DNA from: CAZEVY01 sp964515555
GTDB lineage: Bacteria > Acidobacteriota > Terriglobia > Bryobacterales > Bryobacteraceae
NCBI GenBank assembly: GCA_964515555.1
Contig: CAZEVY010000049.1
Location: forward strand, 1-36,264
DNA: 36,264 bases
Direction: 5' to 3'
A program made the position numbers and the translations under genes. The notes beneath the pieces were generated by a model. That model was not told where the DNA came from. It saw only the letters and a list, made by a program, of their open reading frames with translations, and ran no database searches. Position 1 is the stretch's first letter. Each line of letters starts with the position of its first letter. Positions 19,067-26,402 of the stretch are shown piece by piece.

Positions 19067-20883
19067 CCCGTCGACTCACGATGGCGCAGGCCGTCGTCGA
19101 ATTCCTCAAGAATCAGCGCGTCGAGCGCGACGGCCTCGAGCGGCCCTTCTTCGGCGGCTGCTTCGGCATCTTCGGACACGGCAACGTCGCCGGCATCGGG
19201 CAGGCGCTCGAACAGTCGCGCGATTTCCCGTATTACCTGTGCCGCAACGAACAGGCGCAGGTGCACACGGCCGCGGCCTACGCCAAGATGAAGAATCGCC
19301 TGGGTGCGCTGGCATGCACCAGCTCGATCGGACCCGGCGCCACCAACATGATCACCGGCGCGGCGGCGGCGACCGTCAACCGCGTGCCCGTCCTGCTGCT
19401 GCCCGGCGACATCTTCGCGCGGCGCAACGTCGCGCCGGTGCTGCAACAACTGGAGTCGCCGGCGAGCCAGGACATTTCCGTCAACGATTGTTTCAAGCCC
19501 GTCTCGCGATACTGGGACCGCATCTATCGCGCCGAGCAGATCATTACATCGCTGCCGGAGGCGATGCGCGTGCTGACGTCGCCCGCCGACACCGGGGCCG
19601 TCACGCTGGCGCTTCCGCAGGACGTGCAGACCGAGGCGTTTGACTACCCGTCGGCGCTGTTCGAGCCGCGCGTGTGGCGCATCGGACGATCGCGGGGCGA
19701 CGCAGAGGCGCTGCGGCTTGCGGCGGAGGCGATTCGCTCGTCGAAAGCGCCGATGATCGTCGCGGGCGGCGGCGTCATCTACGCCGAGGCCGCCGAGGCG
19801 CTCTCGCGATTCGCCGTGCAGACCGGGATTCCGGTCGCCGAAACGCAGGCGGGCAAGGGCGCGCTGTGCTGGGACCACGGACAGTCGCTCGGCGCCATGG
19901 GCGTCACGGGAACGCCCGGCGCGAATCTCATGGCGCGCGAGGCCGACGTGGTGATCGGCATTGGCACGCGCTACAGCGACTTCACGACGGCGTCGAAGAC
20001 GGCGTTCCAGAATCCCGATGTCCGCTTCGTCAACATCAACGTCGCCGAGTTCGACGCCCTGAAGCACTCGGCCATTCCGGTCGCCGCCGACGCGCGCGTC
20101 GCGCTCGAAGAACTCACCGCAGCGCTGCGCGGATGGCAGGTGGCCCCGGAGTATCGCGAGCTCGTCAATCGCCACCGCCGCGAGTGGGACGAAGAGGTCG
20201 ACCGCATCTACAACCGCCGCCACGGACCGCCGATCAGCCAGGGCGAAGTGCTCGGCGTCGTGAATCGCGTGGCGGGGCCGCGCGACGTGGTCGTCAACGC
20301 GGCCGGGAGCATGCCGGGCGACCTGCACAAATTGTGGCGCGCGCGCGACCCCAAGAGCTACCACATGGAGTACGGGTTCTCGACGATGGGCTACGAGATC
20401 GCCGGCGGCCTCGGCATCAAGATGGCCGACCCGTCGCGCGAGGTCTTCGTGATGGTAGGCGACGGATCGTATCTGATGATGGCGCAGGAAGTCGCGACGT
20501 CGGTCGAGCTGGGCGTGAAGCTGACGATCGTAGTGGTGGACAACCACGGATTCTCGAGCATCAACGGGCTGAGCAACGCCTGCGGCGTCGGCGGCTACGG
20601 GACGCGGTACCAGGTCGCGGTGGACTTCGTGGCGAACGCCGCCAGTCTCGGCGCGCGTGCGGTGCGGGCTCGGACGCGCGAGGACTTCGAGGAAGCGCTG
20701 ACGGCGGCGCGCGGCCACGCATCGACGTCGGTGGTGGTGGTGGAGACGGATCTCGAGGCGCGAGTGCCCGGGTACGAGTCGTGGTGGGACGTGCCGATCG
20801 CCGAAGTGTCGGAGGTGGAGGCGGTGCGCGCGGCTCGCGCGGCGTACCAGGAGGCTCGCAAGAAGGAACGCTATTTCCTGTGA
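19063..20883 (+). CDS. iolD: 3D-(3,5/4)-trihydroxycyclohexane-1,2-dione hydrolase IolD
   Basis: This is a 606-residue thiamine diphosphate enzyme. The N-terminal domain has the catalytic Glu63 in CRNEQAQVHTAAAYAKM and SSIGPGATNMITGAA; the central domain has APMIVAGGGVIYAEA; the C-terminal domain has the ThDP/Mg motif GDGS (466-469) followed 27 residues on by NHGF (494-497). The start FGGCFGIFGHGNVAGIGQAL is characteristic of IolD rather than acetolactate synthase. It opens the cyclic dione to 5-deoxy-D-glucuronate. It overlaps iolE by 4 bp and iolC by 4 bp (GTGA). Confidence 0.95.
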   Translation: MTRRLTMAQAVVEFLKNQRVERDGLERPFFGGCFGIFGHGNVAGIGQALEQSRDFPYYLCRNEQAQVHTAAAYAKMKNRLGALACTSSIGPGATNMITGAAAATVNRVPVLLLPGDIFARRNVAPVLQQLESPASQDISVNDCFKPVSRYWDRIYRAEQIITSLPEAMRVLTSPADTGAVTLALPQDVQTEAFDYPSALFEPRVWRIGRSRGDAEALRLAAEAIRSSKAPMIVAGGGVIYAEAAEALSRFAVQTGIPVAETQAGKGALCWDHGQSLGAMGVTGTPGANLMAREADVVIGIGTRYSDFTTASKTAFQNPDVRFVNINVAEFDALKHSAIPVAADARVALEELTAALRGWQVAPEYRELVNRHRREWDEEVDRIYNRRHGPPISQGEVLGVVNRVAGPRDVVVNAAGSMPGDLHKLWRARDPKSYHMEYGFSTMGYEIAGGLGIKMADPSREVFVMVGDGSYLMMAQEVATSVELGVKLTIVVVDNHGFSSINGLSNACGVGGYGTRYQVAVDFVANAASLGARAVRARTREDFEEALTAARGHASTSVVVVETDLEARVPGYESWWDVPIAEVSEVEAVRAARAAYQEARKKERYFL

Positions 20884-21839
20884 GCCTCGACGTCGCGATT
20901 CTCGGCCGCATCGGCTACGACCTGTGCTCGGAAGAGCCGGGCGTTCCGCTCGCCAGGGTCCGCCGGTTCTCGCGATACCTGGGCGGATCGAGCGCCAACA
21001 TGGCGGTCGGGCTGGCGCGGCTGGGCGCGCGCGTGGGCATCGTGAGCGCGCTGGGCACGGACAGTCTGAGCGACTTTCTGGTCGCGTTTCTGGAAGCGGA
21101 GTCGGTCGAGACGAAGCACATCGCGCGCATCCCCGGCGCGCTGCCCTCGCTGGCGCTCACCGAGGTCACCCCGCCCGACAAGTTTCCGCAAGTCTTCTAC
21201 CGCCAGGACCCCGCCGACGCGCACGTCGACCTCGGCCCGCGCGAACTCGACTATCTGGCCTCGGGCCGCATGTTCATCACCAACGGGACGTCGCTGGCCG
21301 CCGCGCCCTCGCGCGAGTCGACCTACCGGGCGCTCGATCGCGCGCGGTCCGCGGGCGTCAAAGTGGTCTTCGACGCCGACTACCGCTCGATGTCGTGGCG
21401 CAGCGCCGAGGACGCCGGTCTCGCCGTGCGCCTCGCGCTGCCGCTGGTCGACGTGCTGATCGGCAACGACGTCGAGCTGAAGCTGGTGGCGGGCGCGCAG
21501 TCGCTCGAGGGCGCCGTGGCGGCTCTGGCGCCGCGCGTGCCGACTCTGGTCTCCAAGCTCGGCGACCAGGGCACGCGCGTGTGGCGCGGGCGCGACTCGG
21601 TGTTTCTGCCGCCCTACCAGGTCGACGTGGTGTCGACGATCGGCGCGGGCGACGGCTTCGCCAGCGGCTTCCTCTACGCGATGCTCGGCGGCCGCGACAC
21701 CGTCGAATGCCTGCACTACGGCAACGCCGCGGCGGCCATCGTCGTCAGCCGGCTGAGCTGCTCGGAGGCCATGCCGACTCTGGAGGAAGTGGAGTCGATG
21801 ATCCGAAGCCGACGTACTGCACCTCCTCCTCCAGCGTGA
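20880..21839 (+). CDS. iolC: 5-dehydro-2-deoxygluconokinase IolC (PfkB family)
   Basis: The 319-residue sugar kinase begins at GTG 20880, overlapping the iolD stop (GTGA). It opens LDVAILGRIGYDLCSEE, with YLGGSSANMAVGLARLGARV, the PfkB substrate loop, near residue 40. The anion-hole and catalytic base motif GAGDGFASGFLY has Asp258 as base. The product, 2-deoxy-5-keto-gluconate-6-phosphate, would need an IolJ aldolase that is not in this window. The last 31 codons, including the family-typical MPTLEEVE helix, overlap the 3' end of murB on the other strand by 95 bp, and the gene ends in a short Pro-rich tail. Confidence 0.93.
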   Translation: MSLDVAILGRIGYDLCSEEPGVPLARVRRFSRYLGGSSANMAVGLARLGARVGIVSALGTDSLSDFLVAFLEAESVETKHIARIPGALPSLALTEVTPPDKFPQVFYRQDPADAHVDLGPRELDYLASGRMFITNGTSLAAAPSRESTYRALDRARSAGVKVVFDADYRSMSWRSAEDAGLAVRLALPLVDVLIGNDVELKLVAGAQSLEGAVAALAPRVPTLVSKLGDQGTRVWRGRDSVFLPPYQVDVVSTIGAGDGFASGFLYAMLGGRDTVECLHYGNAAAAIVVSRLSCSEAMPTLEEVESMIRSRRTAPPPPA

Positions 21840-22758
21840 TGCCGAAGCGCTCGCGCACGCGGCCCTTCATCTCGGCGATTAGCTCGCACAGCTCGCGCGC
21901 CGTGCCGCCGCCGTCGTTGTAGATCAGGTTGCCGTGATAATCGGCGACGCGAATCCCGCCCGCGCGCATGCCCTTCGCGCCCGCCTGTTCGAGGTACCAG
22001 CCGGATGGGACCTTGCCCTCGCGCATGGGCGCGCCGTCGAGCGCGGAGGCCGGAAGCTCGGCGGCGAGGAGATTCTTAAAGATGCTGCCGGCGCACCGCA
22101 TCGTGGGCGGATACTTGGCGTTGCGGACCGTCATGATCTCATCGGCGGCGCGGCGAAGCTCGGCGGCATCGGCGCGATCGAGCCGCAGCTCGGTCGAAAA
22201 AATCACCCGGTCCTTGCGCGACTTGAAGACGCTCTCGCGATAGCGGAACCCGCAGGCTTCGCGATCGGCCACTCGCACCGCCACGCCGTCGTAATAACGC
22301 ACGCTCGCGACGCGCTCCTCGATCGAGTGGCCGTAGGCGCCGGCGTTGCCGTAGATGGCGCCGCCCACCGACCCCGGGATTCCGGTGAGCGTCTCCAGCC
22401 CCTTCAGTCCGCGCTCGATGGTGAAATCGACCAGCGCCTGCAACTCCGCGCCGGCATCGGCGACAACGCGGTCGCCCGCCACGAGCAGCCGGCTCGCCTC
22501 GTAGCGCAGCACGACGCCGGGGAATCCCTCGTCGGCGACGATCAGGTTGGTTCCACCGCCGATCACTTCGACGGGCAGTCCGCTGGCGCGCGCGACTCCC
22601 AACGCCGCGATGAACGCCTCGGCGCTCGCGGTTCGCACAAAGATCGCCGCCGGTCCGCCGATGCCGAAGCGCGTGTGCGCCGCCAGCGGTTCGCCGCGGG
22701 AGACACGGAGACCGGGAATGGCCGCCAGTCGCTCGAAGATCGGGTCGAACGGCGGCAT
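21745..22758 (-). CDS. murB: UDP-N-acetylenolpyruvoylglucosamine reductase MurB
   Basis: The protein is 337 residues from ATG 22758; an in-frame 81-residue extension upstream overlaps xseA and lacks similarity. FAD-binding motifs are VIGGGTNLIVADEGFPGVVL (66-85) and GIPGSVGGAIYGNAGAYG (126-143). The active-site set is visible: FRYRES (171-176), the proton-donor Ser225 in CAGSIFKN and the C-terminal Glu in TLEEEVQYVG (about 310-312). MurB reduces enolpyruvyl-UDP-GlcNAc to UDP-MurNAc for peptidoglycan. After the normal end of the family there are about 19 extra residues (SSTPLPPESAWPPSSSAG) encoded antisense to iolC. It follows xseA by 52 bp on the same strand. Confidence 0.95.
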   Translation of the reverse strand: MPPFDPIFERLAAIPGLRVSRGEPLAAHTRFGIGGPAAIFVRTASAEAFIAALGVARASGLPVEVIGGGTNLIVADEGFPGVVLRYEASRLLVAGDRVVADAGAELQALVDFTIERGLKGLETLTGIPGSVGGAIYGNAGAYGHSIEERVASVRYYDGVAVRVADREACGFRYRESVFKSRKDRVIFSTELRLDRADAAELRRAADEIMTVRNAKYPPTMRCAGSIFKNLLAAELPASALDGAPMREGKVPSGWYLEQAGAKGMRAGGIRVADYHGNLIYNDGGGTARELCELIAEMKGRVRERFGITLEEEVQYVGFGSSTPLPPESAWPPSSSAG

Positions 22759-22810
22759 TAAAATCCATTGTAGAGTGGGCGCGGGTACGGCCCTCCCGAG
22801 CGTCCGCTCC

Positions 22811-24163
22811 CTACGAATCGAGCACGCGCGCGCGCAGTCGTCCGATCGCGAGGCGCACGTCGATCGTCGAATCGGGCGGCGCCTCGGTGGCGCGGCGCAC
22901 GACGCGGCCGTCGGCGCCGGCGACGATGGCGTATCCGCGGTCGAGCACCGCCAGCGGGCTGAGCACCGCCAGGCGGGCCGCCAGGGGATCGAACCGCGCA
23001 CGAGCCGCGACCAGGCGGGCGCGAGAGAAGTGCTCCAGGTCGAAGGCCGCCGACTCCAGGCGGCGATGCGCGCGCGACAGCGCGATCCGCGGGTCGCGTC
23101 CGCGCAGCCGCGTGTCCAGCGACTCCAGGCGGCGGCGCCGGGCTTCTATCAGGCCCCGGAGGCGATCGCGCAAGCGGAACTCGATCTCGTCGACGCGCTG
23201 CTGATGCCGCGTGACGGCGCGGTGCACCACCGCGCGCGCCCGGTCGACGCCCTGCCGGGAGAGTCGAGTGGCGAGGCGCGCCAGGCGGTAGCGCATCCAC
23301 TGGGCCAGCCGGTGGCGCTCGCCGTCGAGCTGATCGAGGAGCGATTCGCGGGTGGGCACGATCATCTCGGCGGCGGCCGAGGGGGTCGGGGCGCGCAGGT
23401 CGGCGACGAAATCGGCCACGGTGACGTCGGTTTCATGTCCCACCGCGCTGACCACGGGAATCGCGCAGCGCGCGATGGCGCGTGCGACCGCCTCCTCGTT
23501 GAAGGTCCACAGATCCTCGATGGAGCCGCCGCCGCGCGCCACCACGGCTAGGTCGGCCCAGCCGCCGCGGCTGAAATAGTCCAGGCCGCCGACCACGCCC
23601 TCGACCGACCCGGCGCCCTGCACCGGCGTCGGGTAAAGGCGAATCCAGACGCCCGGAAACCGCCGCGAGAGGATCTCGACCAAGTCGCGGATGACGGCGC
23701 CGGAGGGCGAGGTGACGATGCCGATGCGCCGCGGCAGCCGCGGCAGGGGACGCTTGCGTTCGGCCTCGAACAGGCCTTCGGCGGCGAGCTTGTGCTTGAG
23801 GCGTTCGAAGGCGAGCTGGAGGGCGCCCTCGCCCTGCGGCTCGATGACCTCGACCACGAGCTGGTAGTCGCCGCGCGGCTCGTAGACTTCCACCCTCCCG
23901 CGCGCCAGCACCGCCATGCCGTCGGCGGGCGGGAACCGGAGCAGCCGCGCGGAAGTGCGGAAGCACACGCAGCGGACCTGGGCGGCGCGGTCCTTGAGCA
24001 GGAAGTAGACGTGGCCGTTGGGCGAGGCTTTGAGTCCGGAAATCTCGCCCGACACCCAGACGTCGCGGAACTCGCGGCGGAGCAGGTCGCCGAGCGCCCG
24101 GTTGAGCTGGCCGACGGTGTACAGGCGGCGCTCGGGCTCCCATGCCAGGGTGATCTGATCCAT
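22811..24163 (-). CDS. xseA: exodeoxyribonuclease VII large subunit
   Basis: The 450-residue protein has an N-terminal OB-fold (YTVGQLNRALGDLLRREFRDVWVSGE onward, about 15-105), the catalytic domain with IGIVTSPSGAVIRDLVEIL, VVARGGGSIEDLWTFNEE and SAVGHETDVTVADFVADLRA, and a long Arg-rich coiled-coil region (about 280-380) before the short C-terminal beta segment. The enzyme degrades single-stranded DNA together with many copies of XseB. No xseB is present between it and murB (52 bp) or upstream, so the small subunit must be elsewhere. The gene is divergent from glnA, with 208 bp between the starts. Confidence 0.95.
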   Translation of the reverse strand: MDQITLAWEPERRLYTVGQLNRALGDLLRREFRDVWVSGEISGLKASPNGHVYFLLKDRAAQVRCVCFRTSARLLRFPPADGMAVLARGRVEVYEPRGDYQLVVEVIEPQGEGALQLAFERLKHKLAAEGLFEAERKRPLPRLPRRIGIVTSPSGAVIRDLVEILSRRFPGVWIRLYPTPVQGAGSVEGVVGGLDYFSRGGWADLAVVARGGGSIEDLWTFNEEAVARAIARCAIPVVSAVGHETDVTVADFVADLRAPTPSAAAEMIVPTRESLLDQLDGERHRLAQWMRYRLARLATRLSRQGVDRARAVVHRAVTRHQQRVDEIEFRLRDRLRGLIEARRRRLESLDTRLRGRDPRIALSRAHRRLESAAFDLEHFSRARLVAARARFDPLAARLAVLSPLAVLDRGYAIVAGADGRVVRRATEAPPDSTIDVRLAIGRLRARVLDS

Positions 24164-24176
24164 AATTTTTTTCGAT

Positions 24177-24205
24177 TTGACGGGCCGCGCGCGATCCTCT
24201 ATAGT
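24177..24205 (+). promoter_or_regulatory. strong sigma70-type promoter of glnA
   Basis: TTGACG (24177-24182) and TATAGT (24200-24205) lie at the optimal 17-bp spacing, in an AT-rich island between xseA and glnA. Initiation about 7 bases later would give a glnA leader of roughly 160 nt, which is the structured region described next. No sigma54 (-24/-12) promoter was seen. Confidence 0.65.
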
Positions 24206-24240
24206 TACAGTTTAATTCCGCTGCCACGGCGCGGTGTGCA

Positions 24241-24371
24241 AGCGCCCCGAGCGGGCGCTCAATTCACGGCGACGCGAACTTCTTGTGAACCATCCGCCTC
24301 GCGGATGGCTCCTCACAAACAGGTATCGTAGGCCCGCGTCGAGGCGCAGCGATGTTTGTGAAGGAGGATTC
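24241..24371 (+). ncRNA. structured glnA 5' leader with mutually exclusive hairpins (candidate cis-regulatory RNA)
   Basis: Three elements are visible. P1 pairs AGCGCCC (24241-24247) with GGGCGCT (24253-24259). P2 pairs TTGTGA (24283-24288) with TCACAA (24313-24318) around a perfect inner stem, CCATCCGC (24290-24297) with GCGGATGG (24301-24308). The alternative P3 pairs CTCCTCACAAAC (24309-24320) with GTTTGTGA plus GGAG (24354-24366, one bulged A), 12 pairs that would bury the Shine-Dalgarno AAGGAGG (24361-24367). In addition CGCCTCG (24295-24301) can pair with CGAGGCG (24340-24346). Because P2 and P3 share 24313-24318, the leader could switch between ribosome-accessible and masked states. 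The ligand or trigger is unknown; nitrogen status is a guess from the gene controlled. Confidence 0.5.
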
Positions 24372-25781
24372 ATGACCCCCAAGGAAGTACTCGATTTCGC
24401 GAAGAAGAACGAAGCCAAGCAGGTGGATCTGCGATTCACCGACCTGCCCGGCGTCCAGCAGCACGTCTCCTACCCGATCAGCGAGCTTTCCGAGGAGAGC
24501 TTCGAGGAAGGCTTCGGCTTCGACGGATCGAGCATCCGCGGCTGGGCGGCGATCAACGAGAGCGACATGCTGCTCATGCCGGACTCGAAGACGGGCTTCA
24601 TGGACCCCTTCGCCGACACCGCCACGCTGGTGATGATCTGCGACGTGGTGGACCCGGTCACGAGGCAACACTACGAGCGCGACCCGCGCTGGATCGCGCG
24701 CAAGGCCGAGATGTTCCTGGCCAACGCGGGCGTGGGCGATTCGGCGTTCTTCGGCGCCGAAGCCGAGTTCTTCATCTTCGACAACATCTGCTTCGACCAG
24801 AACCAGCACTCCGGCTACTACTACATCGACGCCGAGGAGGGCCGCTGGAACTCGGGCCGCCGCGAGGAGAACCTGGGCTACCGGCCGCGTTACAAGGAAG
24901 GTTACTTCCCGGTGCCGCCCACCGATCATTACCAGGACCTCCGCAGCGAGATGGTCCAGACGATGATCAAGTGCGGGCTGAACATCGAGTGTCATCACCA
25001 CGAAGTGGCCACCGGCGGCCAGGCCGAGATCGACCAGCGCTTCGACACGCTGGTGAAGTCGGCCGACAACATGATGCTCTACAAGTACGTGGTGCGGAAC
25101 GTGGCGTATCAGTACGGCAAGACCGTCACCTTCATGCCCAAGCCGCTGTTCGCCGACAACGGCAGCGGCATGCACACGCACCAGAGCATCTGGAAGGCCG
25201 GCAAGCCGCTGTTCGCCGGCGACCTCTACGCCGGGCTCAGCCAGATGGCGCTGCACTACATTGGCGGACTGCTGAAGCACGCCCGCGCGCTTTCGGCGAT
25301 CATCGCGCCGACCACCAACAGTTACAAGCGCCTGGTGCCGGGCTACGAGGCGCCGGTAAACCTGGCCTATTCGCGGCGCAACCGCTCGGCGGCCTGCCGC
25401 ATTCCGATGTACTCGGCCTCGCCCAAGGCCAAGCGCGTCGAGTTCCGGCCGCCGGACCCGTCGTGCAACCCCTACATGGCGTTCGCCGCGATGCTGATGG
25501 CGGGACTGGACGGGGTGGCCAACAAAATCGATCCGGGCCAGCCGCTCGACAAGGACATCTACGATCTGTCGCCGGAGGAGATGCGGAGCGTGCCGTCGAT
25601 GCCGGCTTCGCTCGAAGAGGCGCTCAACTGCCTGGAAGAGGACCACGGCTTCCTGCTGAAGGGCGACGTCTTCACCGAGGAGCTGATCGAGACGTTCATC
25701 AGCTACAAGCGCAAGAACGAGGCCGACGCGGTGCGCCTGCGCCCGCATCCGTACGAGTTCGCGCTGTACTACGACATCTAG
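24372..25781 (+). CDS. glnA: type I glutamine synthetase
   Basis: The 469-residue enzyme matches GSI-beta in length. The start MTPKEVLDFAKKN is fixed by an ideal Shine-Dalgarno; the frame is open back to 24234 but that part is the leader. Motifs: FGFDGSSIRGW (48-58), the metal/glutamate site FFGAEAEFFIFD (127-138), HHHEVATGGQAEID (208-221), the ATP region KPLFADNGSGMHTHQS (257-272), and the flexible-loop region LVPGYEAPVNLAYSRRNRSA. The adenylylation tyrosine is retained, Tyr397 in DKDIYDLSPEE, with the same number as in Escherichia coli, so GlnE-type control is expected. It makes glutamine from glutamate, ammonia and ATP. The leader at 24241-24371 may add control at translation. Confidence 0.98.
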   Translation: MTPKEVLDFAKKNEAKQVDLRFTDLPGVQQHVSYPISELSEESFEEGFGFDGSSIRGWAAINESDMLLMPDSKTGFMDPFADTATLVMICDVVDPVTRQHYERDPRWIARKAEMFLANAGVGDSAFFGAEAEFFIFDNICFDQNQHSGYYYIDAEEGRWNSGRREENLGYRPRYKEGYFPVPPTDHYQDLRSEMVQTMIKCGLNIECHHHEVATGGQAEIDQRFDTLVKSADNMMLYKYVVRNVAYQYGKTVTFMPKPLFADNGSGMHTHQSIWKAGKPLFAGDLYAGLSQMALHYIGGLLKHARALSAIIAPTTNSYKRLVPGYEAPVNLAYSRRNRSAACRIPMYSASPKAKRVEFRPPDPSCNPYMAFAAMLMAGLDGVANKIDPGQPLDKDIYDLSPEEMRSVPSMPASLEEALNCLEEDHGFLLKGDVFTEELIETFISYKRKNEADAVRLRPHPYEFALYYDI

Positions 25782-25791
25782 AGACGGAAGG

Positions 25792-25827
25792 GACCGGCCG
25801 GTTATCATCAAATCGGTGACCGGCCGG
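25792..25827 (+). repeat. direct repeat of the palindromic GACCGGCCGG around the MOSC start
   Basis: GACCGGCCGG occurs at 25792-25801 and again at 25818-25827. Each contains the palindrome CCGGCCGG, so the two copies can pair with each other around a 17-base loop that contains the GTG start of the MOSC gene. It could end glnA transcription (there is no T-tract) or limit MOSC translation. Confidence 0.45.
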
Positions 25828-26400
25828 ATACTCCAGGTCAGCATCTCACCCGGGGGCGTCCCCAAGCGGGCGATCTCCGAGGCCTTCGTAACGCCCTTGG
25901 GGCTCGAAGGCGACGGCCACAACCACCCCAACATCCACGGCGGTCCCGACAAGGCCGTTCTCCTTATTTGCGCCGAAGCGGTCGACGACCTCGTCGCACG
26001 CGGCTATCCGCTTTTCTACGGGGCCCTCGGCGAGAATCTCACTACGCGAGGCATCGACCGGCGGCTGCTGCGCGCGGGGCAGCGATTTCGCGTGGGCGGC
26101 GCGGTGCTGGAGCTCGTGAAGCCGCGCGCCCCCTGCGCCACCCTCGACGTCTACTCACTGAACCGCGCACAACGCAGCCGCGCCGAGCGGGGTTTCACAC
26201 TACTTGCGAGCCCCTGGCGTAAACGCCGCGGCGCTGTGCGCTACGGCGAGACGCTCGGCGCGGCGCTCTACGATAGATCCTGCAAGGCCGGCGACCACTC
26301 GTCGCCGCGCTGGGCGATGGGCGGCTTCTACGCGCGCGTCGTCGAGACGGGACTGGTGCGCGCGGGCGACCCGATCGCGCTGATCGACATGGAGGCGTGA
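25816..26400 (+). CDS. MOSC domain-containing protein
   Basis: The 194-residue protein starts at GTG 25816, 34 bp after glnA. It opens RILQVSISPGGVPKRA and has the MOSC features LGLEGDGHNHPNIHGGPDKAV, LFYGALGENLTTRGIDRRLL and the conserved cysteine in VKPRAPCATLD, which in relatives carries a sulfur or contacts the molybdenum cofactor. YiiM/YuaD-like stand-alone MOSC proteins reduce N-hydroxylated compounds or move sulfur. Which applies here is not known. The usual C-terminal 3-alpha helical domain seen in YiiM is lacking, but the MOSC core is full length. Its stop overlaps a GTG just before the next gene. Confidence 0.85.
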   Translation: MTGRILQVSISPGGVPKRAISEAFVTPLGLEGDGHNHPNIHGGPDKAVLLICAEAVDDLVARGYPLFYGALGENLTTRGIDRRLLRAGQRFRVGGAVLELVKPRAPCATLDVYSLNRAQRSRAERGFTLLASPWRKRRGAVRYGETLGAALYDRSCKAGDHSSPRWAMGGFYARVVETGLVRAGDPIALIDMEA

Positions 26401-26402
26401 CC

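Noticed and set aside
22759..23001. 81-residue upstream extension of MurB
   Set aside because: It overlaps xseA in another frame and has no similarity to MurB; ATG 22758 gives the normal start.
24234..24371. In-frame N-terminal extension of glnA
   Set aside because: Glutamine synthetases start at the MTPKEVL region, an ideal Shine-Dalgarno lies directly before ATG 24372, and the extension matches the structured leader.
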